From positions 1 to 54,470 of the forward strand of contig JAEZDS010000007.1 of NCBI GenBank assembly GCA_023433205.1: a DNA stretch of 54,470 nt. Direction: 5' to 3'. Position 1 is the first letter of the stretch; every line of letters starts with the position of its first letter. The stretch comes from Bacteroidota bacterium. Its GTDB lineage: Bacteria > Bacteroidota > Bacteroidia > B-17B0 > Aurantibacillaceae. A program made the translations under genes and the position numbers. Shown piece after piece: positions 1-7,332 of this stretch. Under the pieces are notes generated by a model that searched no databases, was not told where the DNA came from, and worked only from the letters and a program-made list of their open reading frames with translations.

Positions 1-82
1 ATGTAGTAGCGCGCCAGGGAGGGGTGCAATTGTTTCGCTCAGAGGGGGGTGGGTTTATTTTCGCTTATTTTCGCGCAGAGAC

Positions 83-199
83 GCAACGTTTTTAAAAAAT
101 AGTATTGTGTTTCAAGGCACGGGGGAAATTGAGCAGCGCTCAATTTTATAAGACGCAACGTCCAGCACTCTTGACGACATAACAATTTGCGAAGCAATT
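83..199 (+). repeat. arm 1 of a ~117 bp long-distance inverted repeat
   Basis: This segment matches the reverse complement of about 33769-33886 almost base for base. The shared stretch runs from gcaacgtttttaaaaaat through a ttgagcagcgctcaa palindrome to aacaatttgcgaagc. I count only a handful of substitutions and one single-base indel. The two arms are 33.6 kb apart and inverted, so recombination between them would invert the region between. Confidence 0.85.
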
Positions 200-251
200 C
201 CGATATGCATCGGAACCTTTGTGTCGACCACATTTTCTCAGTGTCCTGGCC

Positions 252-660
252 TTTGTGGTTTATTAAAATAAGTTTCGACAAACGAGTTTTTACCACGAAG
301 TCACAAAGGCACTATTGTGCCTTTTTAAATTGAGCGAAGCTCAGTTTTCTTTGTGTCGTTTGTCATATTTATACTACAATTTCCTCCTATTAACTTTGTG
401 CCTTAGTGCATTTGTGGTTTATTAAAATAAGTTCCGGCAAACGAGCTTTTACCCCGCCCGAACGTAACCTTTCGGTACGGGCGGGCACCAAGTCACACAG
501 GCACTATTGTGCCCTCGTAAATTGAGCGAAGCTCAATTTTCTTTGTGTCGTCTCGTAATACCCTATACCACAATCCCCTCCTATAACTTTGTGCCTTAGC
601 GCCCTTGTGATTTTTTAAATAAGTTCTGACAAAAGGGTTTTTACCACAAAGTCACTAAAT
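252..660. repeat. imperfect tandem repeat, ~158 bp unit, about 2.4 copies
   Basis: Copies begin at about 252, 411 and 604, each with a 'ttgtggtttattaaaataagtt'-like start, then 'accacgaagtcac', 'ggcactattgtgcc', 'aaattgagcgaagctcaa' and 'aactttgtgccttag'. The second copy carries an extra insert of about 36 bases at 452-487 forming a GC-rich hairpin (ccccgcccg / cgggcgggc). The third copy is truncated. The insert shares the 13-mer aacctttcggtac (466-478) with 49121-49133, upstream of ileS. Confidence 0.8.
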
Positions 661-799
661 TCTCGCAGAGACCGCCAATAGCTTTTTGCAGGAGTTGAAT
701 GGAGGGAGAGCACACAATGGTCAATGACAAGCGGATTTGTTTTGGGAAAAGCATCGATGCAGCACGGAATTTTGCGGGCATATTGTATGGCGAACAAAA

Positions 800-2125
800 C
801 TATAACCAGGGTCGCTCTGGCGTTTCGTGCCGGTACTTTAATGTGGGTTCCCGCAGAATGGCAACCCCAATGCCACATTCAAGACAGCGTTTTTGTTCAC
901 AATAACTATCGTAGAGATGTATCAGGCCCTGGCTGCTGGTGGCAGACTTGAGCTTACCCTTTTTCGCAGCAAACAGCCTGGTTTTTTTATTGTCTTCGGC
1001 CCTGCACTCCTCCAGCAGATCAAGGGCCAGTTTCCGGTATTCTTCTTTTGCAAATTTGTGCCCGTAGTAGAAATAAAAAGGCACAAAAGTATTGATGATG
1101 ATTATTTCAGCTGAACTGCGGCCAAGACAGAGTTCCCGACCGCTTACACTGCCGCTTGTCTGGTAATGGTTTTTCCAGTAACTGCCAGGTTCAGCAACAA
1201 TGATTTTTATGATTTGTTCTGTTGAGACAAAACTGAGCGGGGCGGTCAGTATAGTTGGTTCTTTGTGGATCAATGCCGCGAACTGCGCCAGACGTAGCGC
1301 CGGAAAATTGGCGGGCCGCATTTTCGAGAACTTAAAGAGCTCCTTTTTCATTGGATGGAGTCCGTATTTTTTTTGCAGAAATACAAATTCGTTCTGCAGC
1401 GATCGTAAATAGCTGTTTTCAAGCTGTTCGTCAAGCATTCCGGCGCAGCCCAGGAGCAGCGCCTCAAGCTGCGGGAGATTGTTGCTGTGTCGTAGCAGTA
1501 GCTGCGCAGGCAACAGTCTGGCCAGCATTTCAAAAGGGAGGGCATTCACTTTGAAGCCAAAATTGGAAAGCAGCAAAAAGTACATCAGCTGAGTATAATC
1601 TCCGTGACACAACAGCAGCAACTGCTCGATCTTATCGGTTTTTTGTTGCAGCCTTTCCGCGCTCATCCTTTCCGTCCACGATATAAAGGTAAGATCACTT
1701 ACATTTTCCAATGAAGAGCCGCAGGGTAAGTTGTTTTTATTTGATACCAGTCCCTGGTATACCTCAAGCACTTCACGCGGAATGTACGAAGCCAGCTCAA
1801 CGATCTCCACTCCGTTATCTGTATTTTGCGCCAGGTCAACGTCGTGATGAAGGACCACGTGCAATATTATTTTATCATAAGCGGGATCATGCTGATGCCG
1901 GTGTTTGTTCCAGTCGCTGGTTTTAAGGTGAAGCTCAATTTTGCCCGAGAGTTTTAAACCCTGCACTTCGATCTGCCCGTTAAAAAAATCGGGACCGGAG
2001 TCTCGGTTGAGAATGCCCTGGTGTATTACCGTTATCTGATTTCCCCTGCTGCTTAACAGCGGGCCCGGTTTTATCAACCTGTGCTGCCAGATGAACTGCA
2101 GCAGTTCTTCACTGATCTTAAGCAT
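800..2125 (-). CDS. DUF2851 family protein
   Basis: This is a cytoplasmic protein of about 441 residues of a family with no known function that is widespread in Bacteroidota. Recognisable features are the N-terminal 'FIWQHRLIKPGPL', the 'NRDSGPDFFNGQIEV' block, the 'GKIELHLKTSDWNKH' block and a Cys-rich C-terminal 'CEQKRCLECGIG'. I place the start at the ATG at 2125, because the protein then begins MLKISEELL as family members do. It overlaps the upstream YdcF-like gene by 8 bp, as in translational coupling. An in-frame ATG at 2164 would add 13 residues and a 47 bp overlap. No signal peptide or membrane segment is seen. The CxxxxxCxxC-like end might bind a metal, but that is inference. Confidence 0.85.
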   Translation of the reverse strand: MLKISEELLQFIWQHRLIKPGPLLSSRGNQITVIHQGILNRDSGPDFFNGQIEVQGLKLSGKIELHLKTSDWNKHRHQHDPAYDKIILHVVLHHDVDLAQNTDNGVEIVELASYIPREVLEVYQGLVSNKNNLPCGSSLENVSDLTFISWTERMSAERLQQKTDKIEQLLLLCHGDYTQLMYFLLLSNFGFKVNALPFEMLARLLPAQLLLRHSNNLPQLEALLLGCAGMLDEQLENSYLRSLQNEFVFLQKKYGLHPMKKELFKFSKMRPANFPALRLAQFAALIHKEPTILTAPLSFVSTEQIIKIIVAEPGSYWKNHYQTSGSVSGRELCLGRSSAEIIIINTFVPFYFYYGHKFAKEEYRKLALDLLEECRAEDNKKTRLFAAKKGKLKSATSSQGLIHLYDSYCEQKRCLECGIGVAILREPTLKYRHETPERPWL

Positions 2126-2885
2126 ATCCTCTGATTTTATAAACAACATAGCCGCACATTTCATGGAGCAAGAGCTGTAATCCCATTAAAGCGCCAGGGT
2201 CGGGAACAAACAGGTGATCGAAGGTGTAACGCCGCACCCCACTCACTTTGTTGGTAATAAAGGGTTCAACCGACTCATAGCCTGCCTTTTTAAATACAGC
2301 AAGGGCGCGGGGCATGTGAAAGGCTGAAGTAACCAATAAATAATTACCCTTAAACTGCAGGCTGTCGAGCAGCACCTTCAGGTTTCTGGCGTTTTCAAAT
2401 GTATTGCGGCTGGTACTTTCTACGATCAGCGCTGAATCAGGAAAGTTGATGGACCGCAGGTATTTTCTGACAAAGATCCCCTCCTTTTTTTCCGGAAATT
2501 CAATGCTGCCACTTCCGCCTGTAAAGATAATGTGTTCAATTTTTCCACTGTAATAGAGTGGCAGCGTTTGAAAAAGCCTGTCTCCTGAACGCCCAAAATT
2601 AAGCTTCTGTAAACGCAGATCAATGTCGCCCAATCCGCCAAGCACAATTGCTCCTTTGTAAACTGTACTGCTACTGTCATGGTCTGGAGTAACAGGCTCC
2701 CAGTGCCTGAAACATTCGTCAACCAGAAAACTGTTGCTGCAGAGATACAGCAGAACCACTGCCGTAATTCGTAATCGCCTGGTCAGTTTTGCCGGTCCTG
2801 AGAATAACGACCATAGAAGCAGTACCAGCACCCATACCAAAGGCGAGAGCACAAATGCAAGAAGTTTTGAGAGGTAAAAAAACAT
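2118..2885 (-). CDS. YdcF/ElyC/SanA family protein (DUF218), membrane-anchored
   Basis: This 255-residue protein has two N-terminal hydrophobic segments (about 4-27 and 38-53) followed by a DUF218 domain. The domain is seen as 'GAIVLGGLGD', 'IIFTGGSGS', 'STSRNTFENARNL' and 'YLLVTSAFHMPRAL'. Family members in enterobacteria (ElyC, SanA) affect cell-envelope integrity, but the reaction is not settled, so I give no specific activity. The domain should face the periplasm. The gene is followed by DUF2851 with an 8 bp overlap, so the two form an operon. A TATATTTG box lies about 50 bp upstream. Confidence 0.85.
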   Translation of the reverse strand: MFFYLSKLLAFVLSPLVWVLVLLLWSLFSGPAKLTRRLRITAVVLLYLCSNSFLVDECFRHWEPVTPDHDSSSTVYKGAIVLGGLGDIDLRLQKLNFGRSGDRLFQTLPLYYSGKIEHIIFTGGSGSIEFPEKKEGIFVRKYLRSINFPDSALIVESTSRNTFENARNLKVLLDSLQFKGNYLLVTSAFHMPRALAVFKKAGYESVEPFITNKVSGVRRYTFDHLFVPDPGALMGLQLLLHEMCGYVVYKIRGYA

Positions 2886-2934
2886 TGTGAATTTAAATGT
2901 ACAAAAATTGAGAGTTCTTGCAGAAGGGATATAT

Positions 2935-2942
2935 CAAATATA
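2935..2942 (-). promoter_or_regulatory. possible -7 promoter box (TATATTTG)
   Basis: On the minus strand the octamer TATATTTG fits the Bacteroidota -7 consensus TAnnTTTG, 50 bp upstream of the YdcF-like start. No convincing -33 TTG box is visible at the expected distance, so support is moderate. Confidence 0.35.
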
Positions 2943-3125
2943 ATGGTGGCAGGAATAAGTGTTGATTTTTACTTGCGTGCGAAAGATGTGCTTCGGGCGG
3001 GCTCCTGCAAAGCTTTGTGCCGGTGTGAAAGCAGAAATGGTTGCTCTCGTTTGCGGCAATCTGTTTTCTCTGAGCAGTATTGATATATTATCTATATTTA
3101 TATTTACAAATCTTGAACTTCTAAT

Positions 3126-4616
3126 ATGAAAAAATTACTGGTAGCGAACCGCGGAGAGATAGCGTTAAGGATTATGCGGAGCGCGAAAGAAATGGGGATC
3201 AAAACGGTGGCAGTATATTCTGAAGCCGACCGCAACGCCTTGTTTGTGAGATTTGCCGATGAGGCGGTTTGTATTGGTGAAGCGCCCAGCAATAAGTCGT
3301 ACCTGAAAGGTGATAAGATCATTGAGGTGTGTAAGGCGGTAAAGGCCGATGCCATTCACCCCGGTTATGGTTTTTTAAGTGAGAACGCCGCTTTCGCCAG
3401 AAGCGTGAAAGAGGCCGGAATTACCTTTGTTGGACCCAGCGCTGAAAGTATGGAAATGATGGGGGATAAGCTCAGCGCTAAAGCAACCGCCAAAAAAAAC
3501 GGTGTGCCAATGATCCCTGGTTCTGAAGGAGCCATCAGCGATGTCAAAGAAGCAGTAAAGGTGGCAAAGGAAACCGGATTTCCCCTGCTCATTAAGGCCA
3601 GCGCCGGCGGCGGCGGTAAAGGCATGCGGCTTGTTGAACGTGAGCAGGATGTTGAAGAACAGATGAACCTTGCCATCAGCGAAGCACGTTCTGCATTCGG
3701 AAATGGCGCTGTATTTATTGAAAAGTACGCCAGCAGACCAAGGCATATAGAGATTCAGGTGCTTGCCGATAACCACGGCAATTGTGTGTACCTTTTTGAG
3801 CGTGAATGCAGCATTCAGCGAAGGCATCAGAAACTTATTGAGGAAGCGCCGAGCAGTGTACTGAGCGAGGAACTGCGTGAACAAATGGGCCGCTGCGCGA
3901 TTGATGTGGCAAAAGCCTGCAACTACAGTGGTGCCGGAACAGTTGAGTTTCTGGTAGATGACAAGCTTAATTTCTACTTCCTTGAAATGAATACCAGACT
4001 GCAGGTTGAACATCCTGTTACCGAACTTATCACAGGTCTGGATCTGGTAAAGGAACAGATAAAAGTGGCCCGTAATGAAAAACTCTCCTTTAGCCAAAAA
4101 GATCTGAAGATCAGTGGCCATGCTATTGAAGTACGTGTTTGCGCGGAAGATCCCATGAATAATTTTCTTCCGGATATTGGCCGGCTGCTTGTATACAAAA
4201 CTCCCGCCGGACCTGGTGTGCGTGTTGACGACAGTTTCGAAGAAGGAATGGAGATCCCGATCTATTATGATCCCATGATCGCTAAACTCATAGTGCATGG
4301 CAAAGACAGGAGTGAGGCCATAGCGCGAATGATCACTGCCATTGAAAATTACCGGATCGTGGGAGTGGAAACCACCCTCGATTTCTGCAAATATGTATTA
4401 AAACATGAGGCATTTGTTTCTGGAAAATTTGATACAGGCTTTGTTAAAAACCATTTTGACCCCTCACAGCTGGCTTCCGACAGCAAGGAGTACGCCGAGG
4501 TTGCCGTCCTGGCCTCAGCACTCATTTTTGGCGGGGAAAAAGCCCTGGCAGCACACAGTGCCGCGGGGCCTGTTAAAAAAAGTAAATGGCGCGCTAATCG
4601 TCTTCAGGGTCAGTAA
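3126..4616 (+). CDS. accC: biotin carboxylase subunit of acyl-CoA carboxylase
   Basis: The protein (496 aa) carries out ATP-dependent carboxylation of carrier-bound biotin, the first half-reaction of acetyl- or propionyl-CoA carboxylase. Visible are the N-terminal 'LLVANRGEIALRIMRSA', 'AIHPGYGFLSEN', the glycine-rich ATP-grasp loop GGGGKGMR at residues 161-168, 'ECSIQRRHQKLIEEAPS' and the catalytic 'FLEMNTRLQVEHPVTE'. It is about 45 residues longer than E. coli AccC, with a weakly conserved C-terminal tail and no biotin-carrier domain. No carrier protein or carboxyltransferase gene is in the window, so acetyl-CoA versus propionyl-CoA use cannot be decided. The ATG at 3126 matches the family start exactly. 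The next gene starts 35 bp downstream. Confidence 0.93.
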   Translation: MKKLLVANRGEIALRIMRSAKEMGIKTVAVYSEADRNALFVRFADEAVCIGEAPSNKSYLKGDKIIEVCKAVKADAIHPGYGFLSENAAFARSVKEAGITFVGPSAESMEMMGDKLSAKATAKKNGVPMIPGSEGAISDVKEAVKVAKETGFPLLIKASAGGGGKGMRLVEREQDVEEQMNLAISEARSAFGNGAVFIEKYASRPRHIEIQVLADNHGNCVYLFERECSIQRRHQKLIEEAPSSVLSEELREQMGRCAIDVAKACNYSGAGTVEFLVDDKLNFYFLEMNTRLQVEHPVTELITGLDLVKEQIKVARNEKLSFSQKDLKISGHAIEVRVCAEDPMNNFLPDIGRLLVYKTPAGPGVRVDDSFEEGMEIPIYYDPMIAKLIVHGKDRSEAIARMITAIENYRIVGVETTLDFCKYVLKHEAFVSGKFDTGFVKNHFDPSQLASDSKEYAEVAVLASALIFGGEKALAAHSAAGPVKKSKWRANRLQGQ

Positions 4617-4651
4617 CTTCAGGATACCTTTTACGTATAAGATCAATCAGC

Positions 4652-5281
4652 GTGACACCCCCGAAAATACTCAGAACTTTAATAGCCCTTGTGTGCTTAA
4701 TGGCGGGCATTTCTTTCCCCTTGGCAGCCCAGGATCATGAGAGTATTGCTGCTCCTCCTGTTGAAGGCCAGCTTGCGCATGCACGTATCAATTCACGCGG
4801 CGACACCATTCCCTACGTAAACCTGCAGGCTGTCGACATCAATACACAGTTCGAGTTCAAGACGCGGAAGCAGCAGGAAATGTGGACCCGCACCAGACAC
4901 AATGTAAAAGTTGTTTATCCGTATGCGATTCTGGCCGCTGCAAAACTCAAGGAGTACGATAAACAGCTTGCTCTTATTGAGGATGAAAAGCTGAAGAAAA
5001 AGTTCATCAAGGATTGCGAACGCGACCTTCGCAGCGAATTTGAGGATGAACTGAGTAATCTTACTGTATCTCAGGGAAAGATTCTGATGAAGCTGATCGA
5101 CAGGGAGAGCGGAAAAACCACATACGAAGTAGTAAAACAGCTGCGTGGTGCTTTTCAGGCTGCCATGTGGCAAACAGTGGCGCGGGTATTCGGTCATAAC
5201 CTGAAATCCGAATACGATGCCAGTGTGGAGGACATCATGATTGAACGGGCTGTGAAGCTTGTGGAATCAGGTCGTTTTTAA
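4652..5281 (+). CDS. DUF4294 domain-containing secreted protein
   Basis: This 209-residue protein has a signal peptide (roughly residues 1-26, ending SFPLAAQ). The mature domain matches DUF4294: 'GDTIPYVNLQAVDI', 'WTRTRHNVKVVYPYA' and 'IDRESGKTTYEVVKQLRG'. The family is Bacteroidota-specific, probably periplasmic, and of unknown function. The start is a GTG at 4652; no upstream ATG is available and the GTG gives a proper signal peptide. The middle is rich in charged, probably helical residues. The preceding biotin carboxylase ends 35 bp upstream and the next secreted-protein gene begins 29 bp downstream. Confidence 0.85.
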   Translation: MTPPKILRTLIALVCLMAGISFPLAAQDHESIAAPPVEGQLAHARINSRGDTIPYVNLQAVDINTQFEFKTRKQQEMWTRTRHNVKVVYPYAILAAAKLKEYDKQLALIEDEKLKKKFIKDCERDLRSEFEDELSNLTVSQGKILMKLIDRESGKTTYEVVKQLRGAFQAAMWQTVARVFGHNLKSEYDASVEDIMIERAVKLVESGRF

Positions 5282-5310
5282 TTGTTTTCCAGATTGTTTA
5301 TTTTCGCCGT

Positions 5311-5970
5311 ATGCGAAGTTTACTCATTTTATTGATGGCGCTATTGCAGCTTGTTGCTGCAGCACAAACAAAAAGACCGGTAAAAAAGCCGGTTCCCGGC
5401 ACAGCCACAGACAGTGTCGCAAATAAGGCACTTATTGACAGGAACGATACGCTTGACCCCAGAGACGTGCAGGTGAAGGCCGGCAGAGAATTCGCCGTTT
5501 ACAATAAAAGAGAAAGAGGTGTTGACAAACGTCTGAAACTCTGTTTTCAGCTTACGGGAGATACTGTATTCAACTTTTGTTTTAATGACTCGACTGTGCG
5601 TGACCCAGAATATTATGATGAGATCTTCAGAAAAAAGGATGGTGATACCACATACGTGTTGTTGTTTATTGATGCATTCACCAAAGCAACAGAAAAATTA
5701 TGTGATGGCGGCAAAGAGACAAGACTGCTTTTTATTGAGTGGAATACAAAGAAAAACACTGCTCAGATCCGGCAGCGGACTATTTCTTCCTGTATAAAAG
5801 CCATTTCAAACATGACAAAGATGGATATCCGGGAATGGGATAAAAAAAGTCCTTTGGTGGTGAGTTATCACAGGGGAGGGCAGAAATTTATTGATGCCAG
5901 ATTTGATCCATCTGACTACAAAAAAGGGATGCAAACCATCTCCAGCGACGACCAGGAAGAAGAACAATAA
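5311..5970 (+). CDS. secreted protein of unknown function
   Basis: I do not recognise this 219-residue protein. It starts with a clear signal peptide (MRSLLILLMALLQLVAAAQ), then a Lys/Pro-rich linker, then a soluble domain with 'RDVQVKAGREFAVYNKRER', 'FNDSTVRDPEYYDEIF' and 'YVLLFIDAFTKA', and an acidic tail (SSDDQEEEQ). Two Cys in the mature part could form a disulfide. It lies between DUF4294 and lpxK on the same strand with short gaps. A TATTTTCG sequence just upstream resembles a -7 box with one mismatch. Confidence 0.75.
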   Translation: MRSLLILLMALLQLVAAAQTKRPVKKPVPGTATDSVANKALIDRNDTLDPRDVQVKAGREFAVYNKRERGVDKRLKLCFQLTGDTVFNFCFNDSTVRDPEYYDEIFRKKDGDTTYVLLFIDAFTKATEKLCDGGKETRLLFIEWNTKKNTAQIRQRTISSCIKAISNMTKMDIREWDKKSPLVVSYHRGGQKFIDARFDPSDYKKGMQTISSDDQEEEQ

Positions 5971-6008
5971 TTTTGAGGCTTTAAAAAAAAGCGGCATATT
6001 TAACCTGA

Positions 6009-7097
6009 ATGAACCAGGGGTTAAAAATGTTGCTGATGCCATTCGGAGTGGCCTATGGTACAATTACCATGTTGCGCAACCGCCTCTACGATCTGCGCTT
6101 ACTTCGCGAAAAAAAATTTGAGATCCATACCATTGGCGTGGGAAATCTTGCGGTAGGCGGGGCGGGCAAAACGCCTCTTATTGAGTACCTCATCAGGTTG
6201 TTAGTAAAAGAAGGTGTTGCTGCCGCCACATTAAGCAGGGGTTATAAACGTAAAACATCGGGTTTTGTGCTGGCCAACGATGCCAGCGTAGCGGCGGATA
6301 TAGGCGATGAGCCGCTTCTCTACAAAACCAAGTACAATGTTACGGTGGCCGTTGATGCCAACCGCGTAAACGGGATCAGAAATATTATCCGCATCTGCGG
6401 ACAAAAAGCTCCGGTTATATTGCTTGATGATGTTTTCCAGCACCGTGCTGTAAGAGCGGGACTCAACATTCTTGTGACCGAATATGGCAACCCCTATTAC
6501 AATGACGTAATGATGCCTGCCGGTACCCTCCGCGAGTTCAGCAGCGGCGTAAAAAGAGCTGATGTGATTGTGGTTACTAAAACGCCTGACAGAACTACTG
6601 CGGTTGAGATGCGGACCGTGATCAAAGACCTGAAACCGCAGGCGCATCAGAAAGTATTTTTTTCGTTTTTGAAGTACGGAGAACTTTACAGCATCAATAA
6701 TGAACAGATAAAACTTGATACGCTCAATGATCTTTTCCGTTACCGGGTGATCGTGTTTTCGGGAATCGCCAACCCTGCTCCCATGGTGAATTATTTGAAG
6801 GAGTACGCCGCCGACTTAAAACATCTGCCCTTTGCCGATCATTACCAGTATGAGCCGAAAGATCTGAAGGTAATTGAAAAATACTATCACTCATTCGAAG
6901 GAGGCAACAAAATTCTTGTTACTACCGAAAAGGATCTCATGCGATTAAAGATGCCCGATCTGTGGCCAATAGCGCGATTAATGAACATTTATATTTTGCC
7001 GGTGGAAGTGTCTTTCAGAGACAAGGAAGAAGAGTTTAATGAACTGGTGATGCATTATGTTCACAGCAGGCGGATCTATCATGAGAAGTATTCTTAG
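6009..7097 (+). CDS. lpxK: tetraacyldisaccharide 4'-kinase (lipid A biosynthesis)
   Basis: LpxK phosphorylates the 4' position of the lipid A disaccharide at the inner face of the cytoplasmic membrane. The 362-residue protein shows an N-terminal amphipathic/hydrophobic segment ('MLLMPFGVAYGTITMLRNRL'), the P-loop 'VGNLAVGGAGKTP' at about residues 44-56, 'TLSRGYKRKTSGF', 'IGDEPLLYKTKYNVTVAVD' and 'VILLDDVFQHRAVRAGLNI', all LpxK hallmarks. The C-terminal 'FADHYQYEPKDL' and 'ILVTTEKDLMRL' also fit. A second possible start is the ATG at 6027. The gene ends the plus-strand run that begins with biotin carboxylase, and the TACTTCG array follows it. Confidence 0.95.
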   Translation: MNQGLKMLLMPFGVAYGTITMLRNRLYDLRLLREKKFEIHTIGVGNLAVGGAGKTPLIEYLIRLLVKEGVAAATLSRGYKRKTSGFVLANDASVAADIGDEPLLYKTKYNVTVAVDANRVNGIRNIIRICGQKAPVILLDDVFQHRAVRAGLNILVTEYGNPYYNDVMMPAGTLREFSSGVKRADVIVVTKTPDRTTAVEMRTVIKDLKPQAHQKVFFSFLKYGELYSINNEQIKLDTLNDLFRYRVIVFSGIANPAPMVNYLKEYAADLKHLPFADHYQYEPKDLKVIEKYYHSFEGGNKILVTTEKDLMRLKMPDLWPIARLMNIYILPVEVSFRDKEEEFNELVMHYVHSRRIYHEKYS

Positions 7098-7210
7098 CGA
7101 GAAGCATAGGTTTGTATCTGATACTATCTGTTAGTATTTCTTGTGTTGTATTTTGCGCCGAACAACTAAATTCCAAATCGTATCCTCATTGCTATCGGGC
7201 CGTCAATTGC

Positions 7211-7332
7211 ACTTTACTTCGTACCTCGTACTTTGTACTTTGTACCTCGTACTTCGCACTTTACTTCGTACTTCGCACTTTACTTCGTACTTCGTACTTC
7301 GTACTTTGTACTTCGTACCTCATACTTAACAC
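7211..7332. repeat. degenerate heptamer array, unit (CG)TACTT(C/T)
   Basis: About 120 bp are made almost wholly of variants of cgtactt, cgtactttg, cgtacctcg and cgcacttta, read on the plus strand; the opposite strand reads gaagtac repeats. The array sits between the convergent lpxK and helicase genes and stops at the helicase stop codon (7333-7335). Units vary by 7-9 bases, unlike a simple microsatellite, and there are no spacers, so it is not a CRISPR array. Confidence 0.85.

Larger units (their letters stand above)
1..799. repeat. gene-free, repeat-rich stretch
   Basis: I see no credible coding sequence here. Short open frames exist but they run through repeats and have no domain-like composition. 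The stretch is built from dispersed units of the kind 'accacgaagtcacaaaggcac' and 'cgcagagacgcaacg', with small palindromes such as ttgagcgaagctcaa. It lies downstream of the minus-strand DUF2851 gene. Related units recur at 33.4-34.1 kb and, in fragments, near 46.2 and 49.1 kb. Confidence 0.75.

Noticed and set aside
39..296. Minus-strand 85-codon frame at the window start
   Set aside because: It is a translation of the dispersed repeats; similar frames appear wherever these repeats occur.
7211..7332. Possible CRISPR array
   Set aside because: Units of 7-9 bases with no spacers and no cas genes; it is a degenerate tandem repeat.
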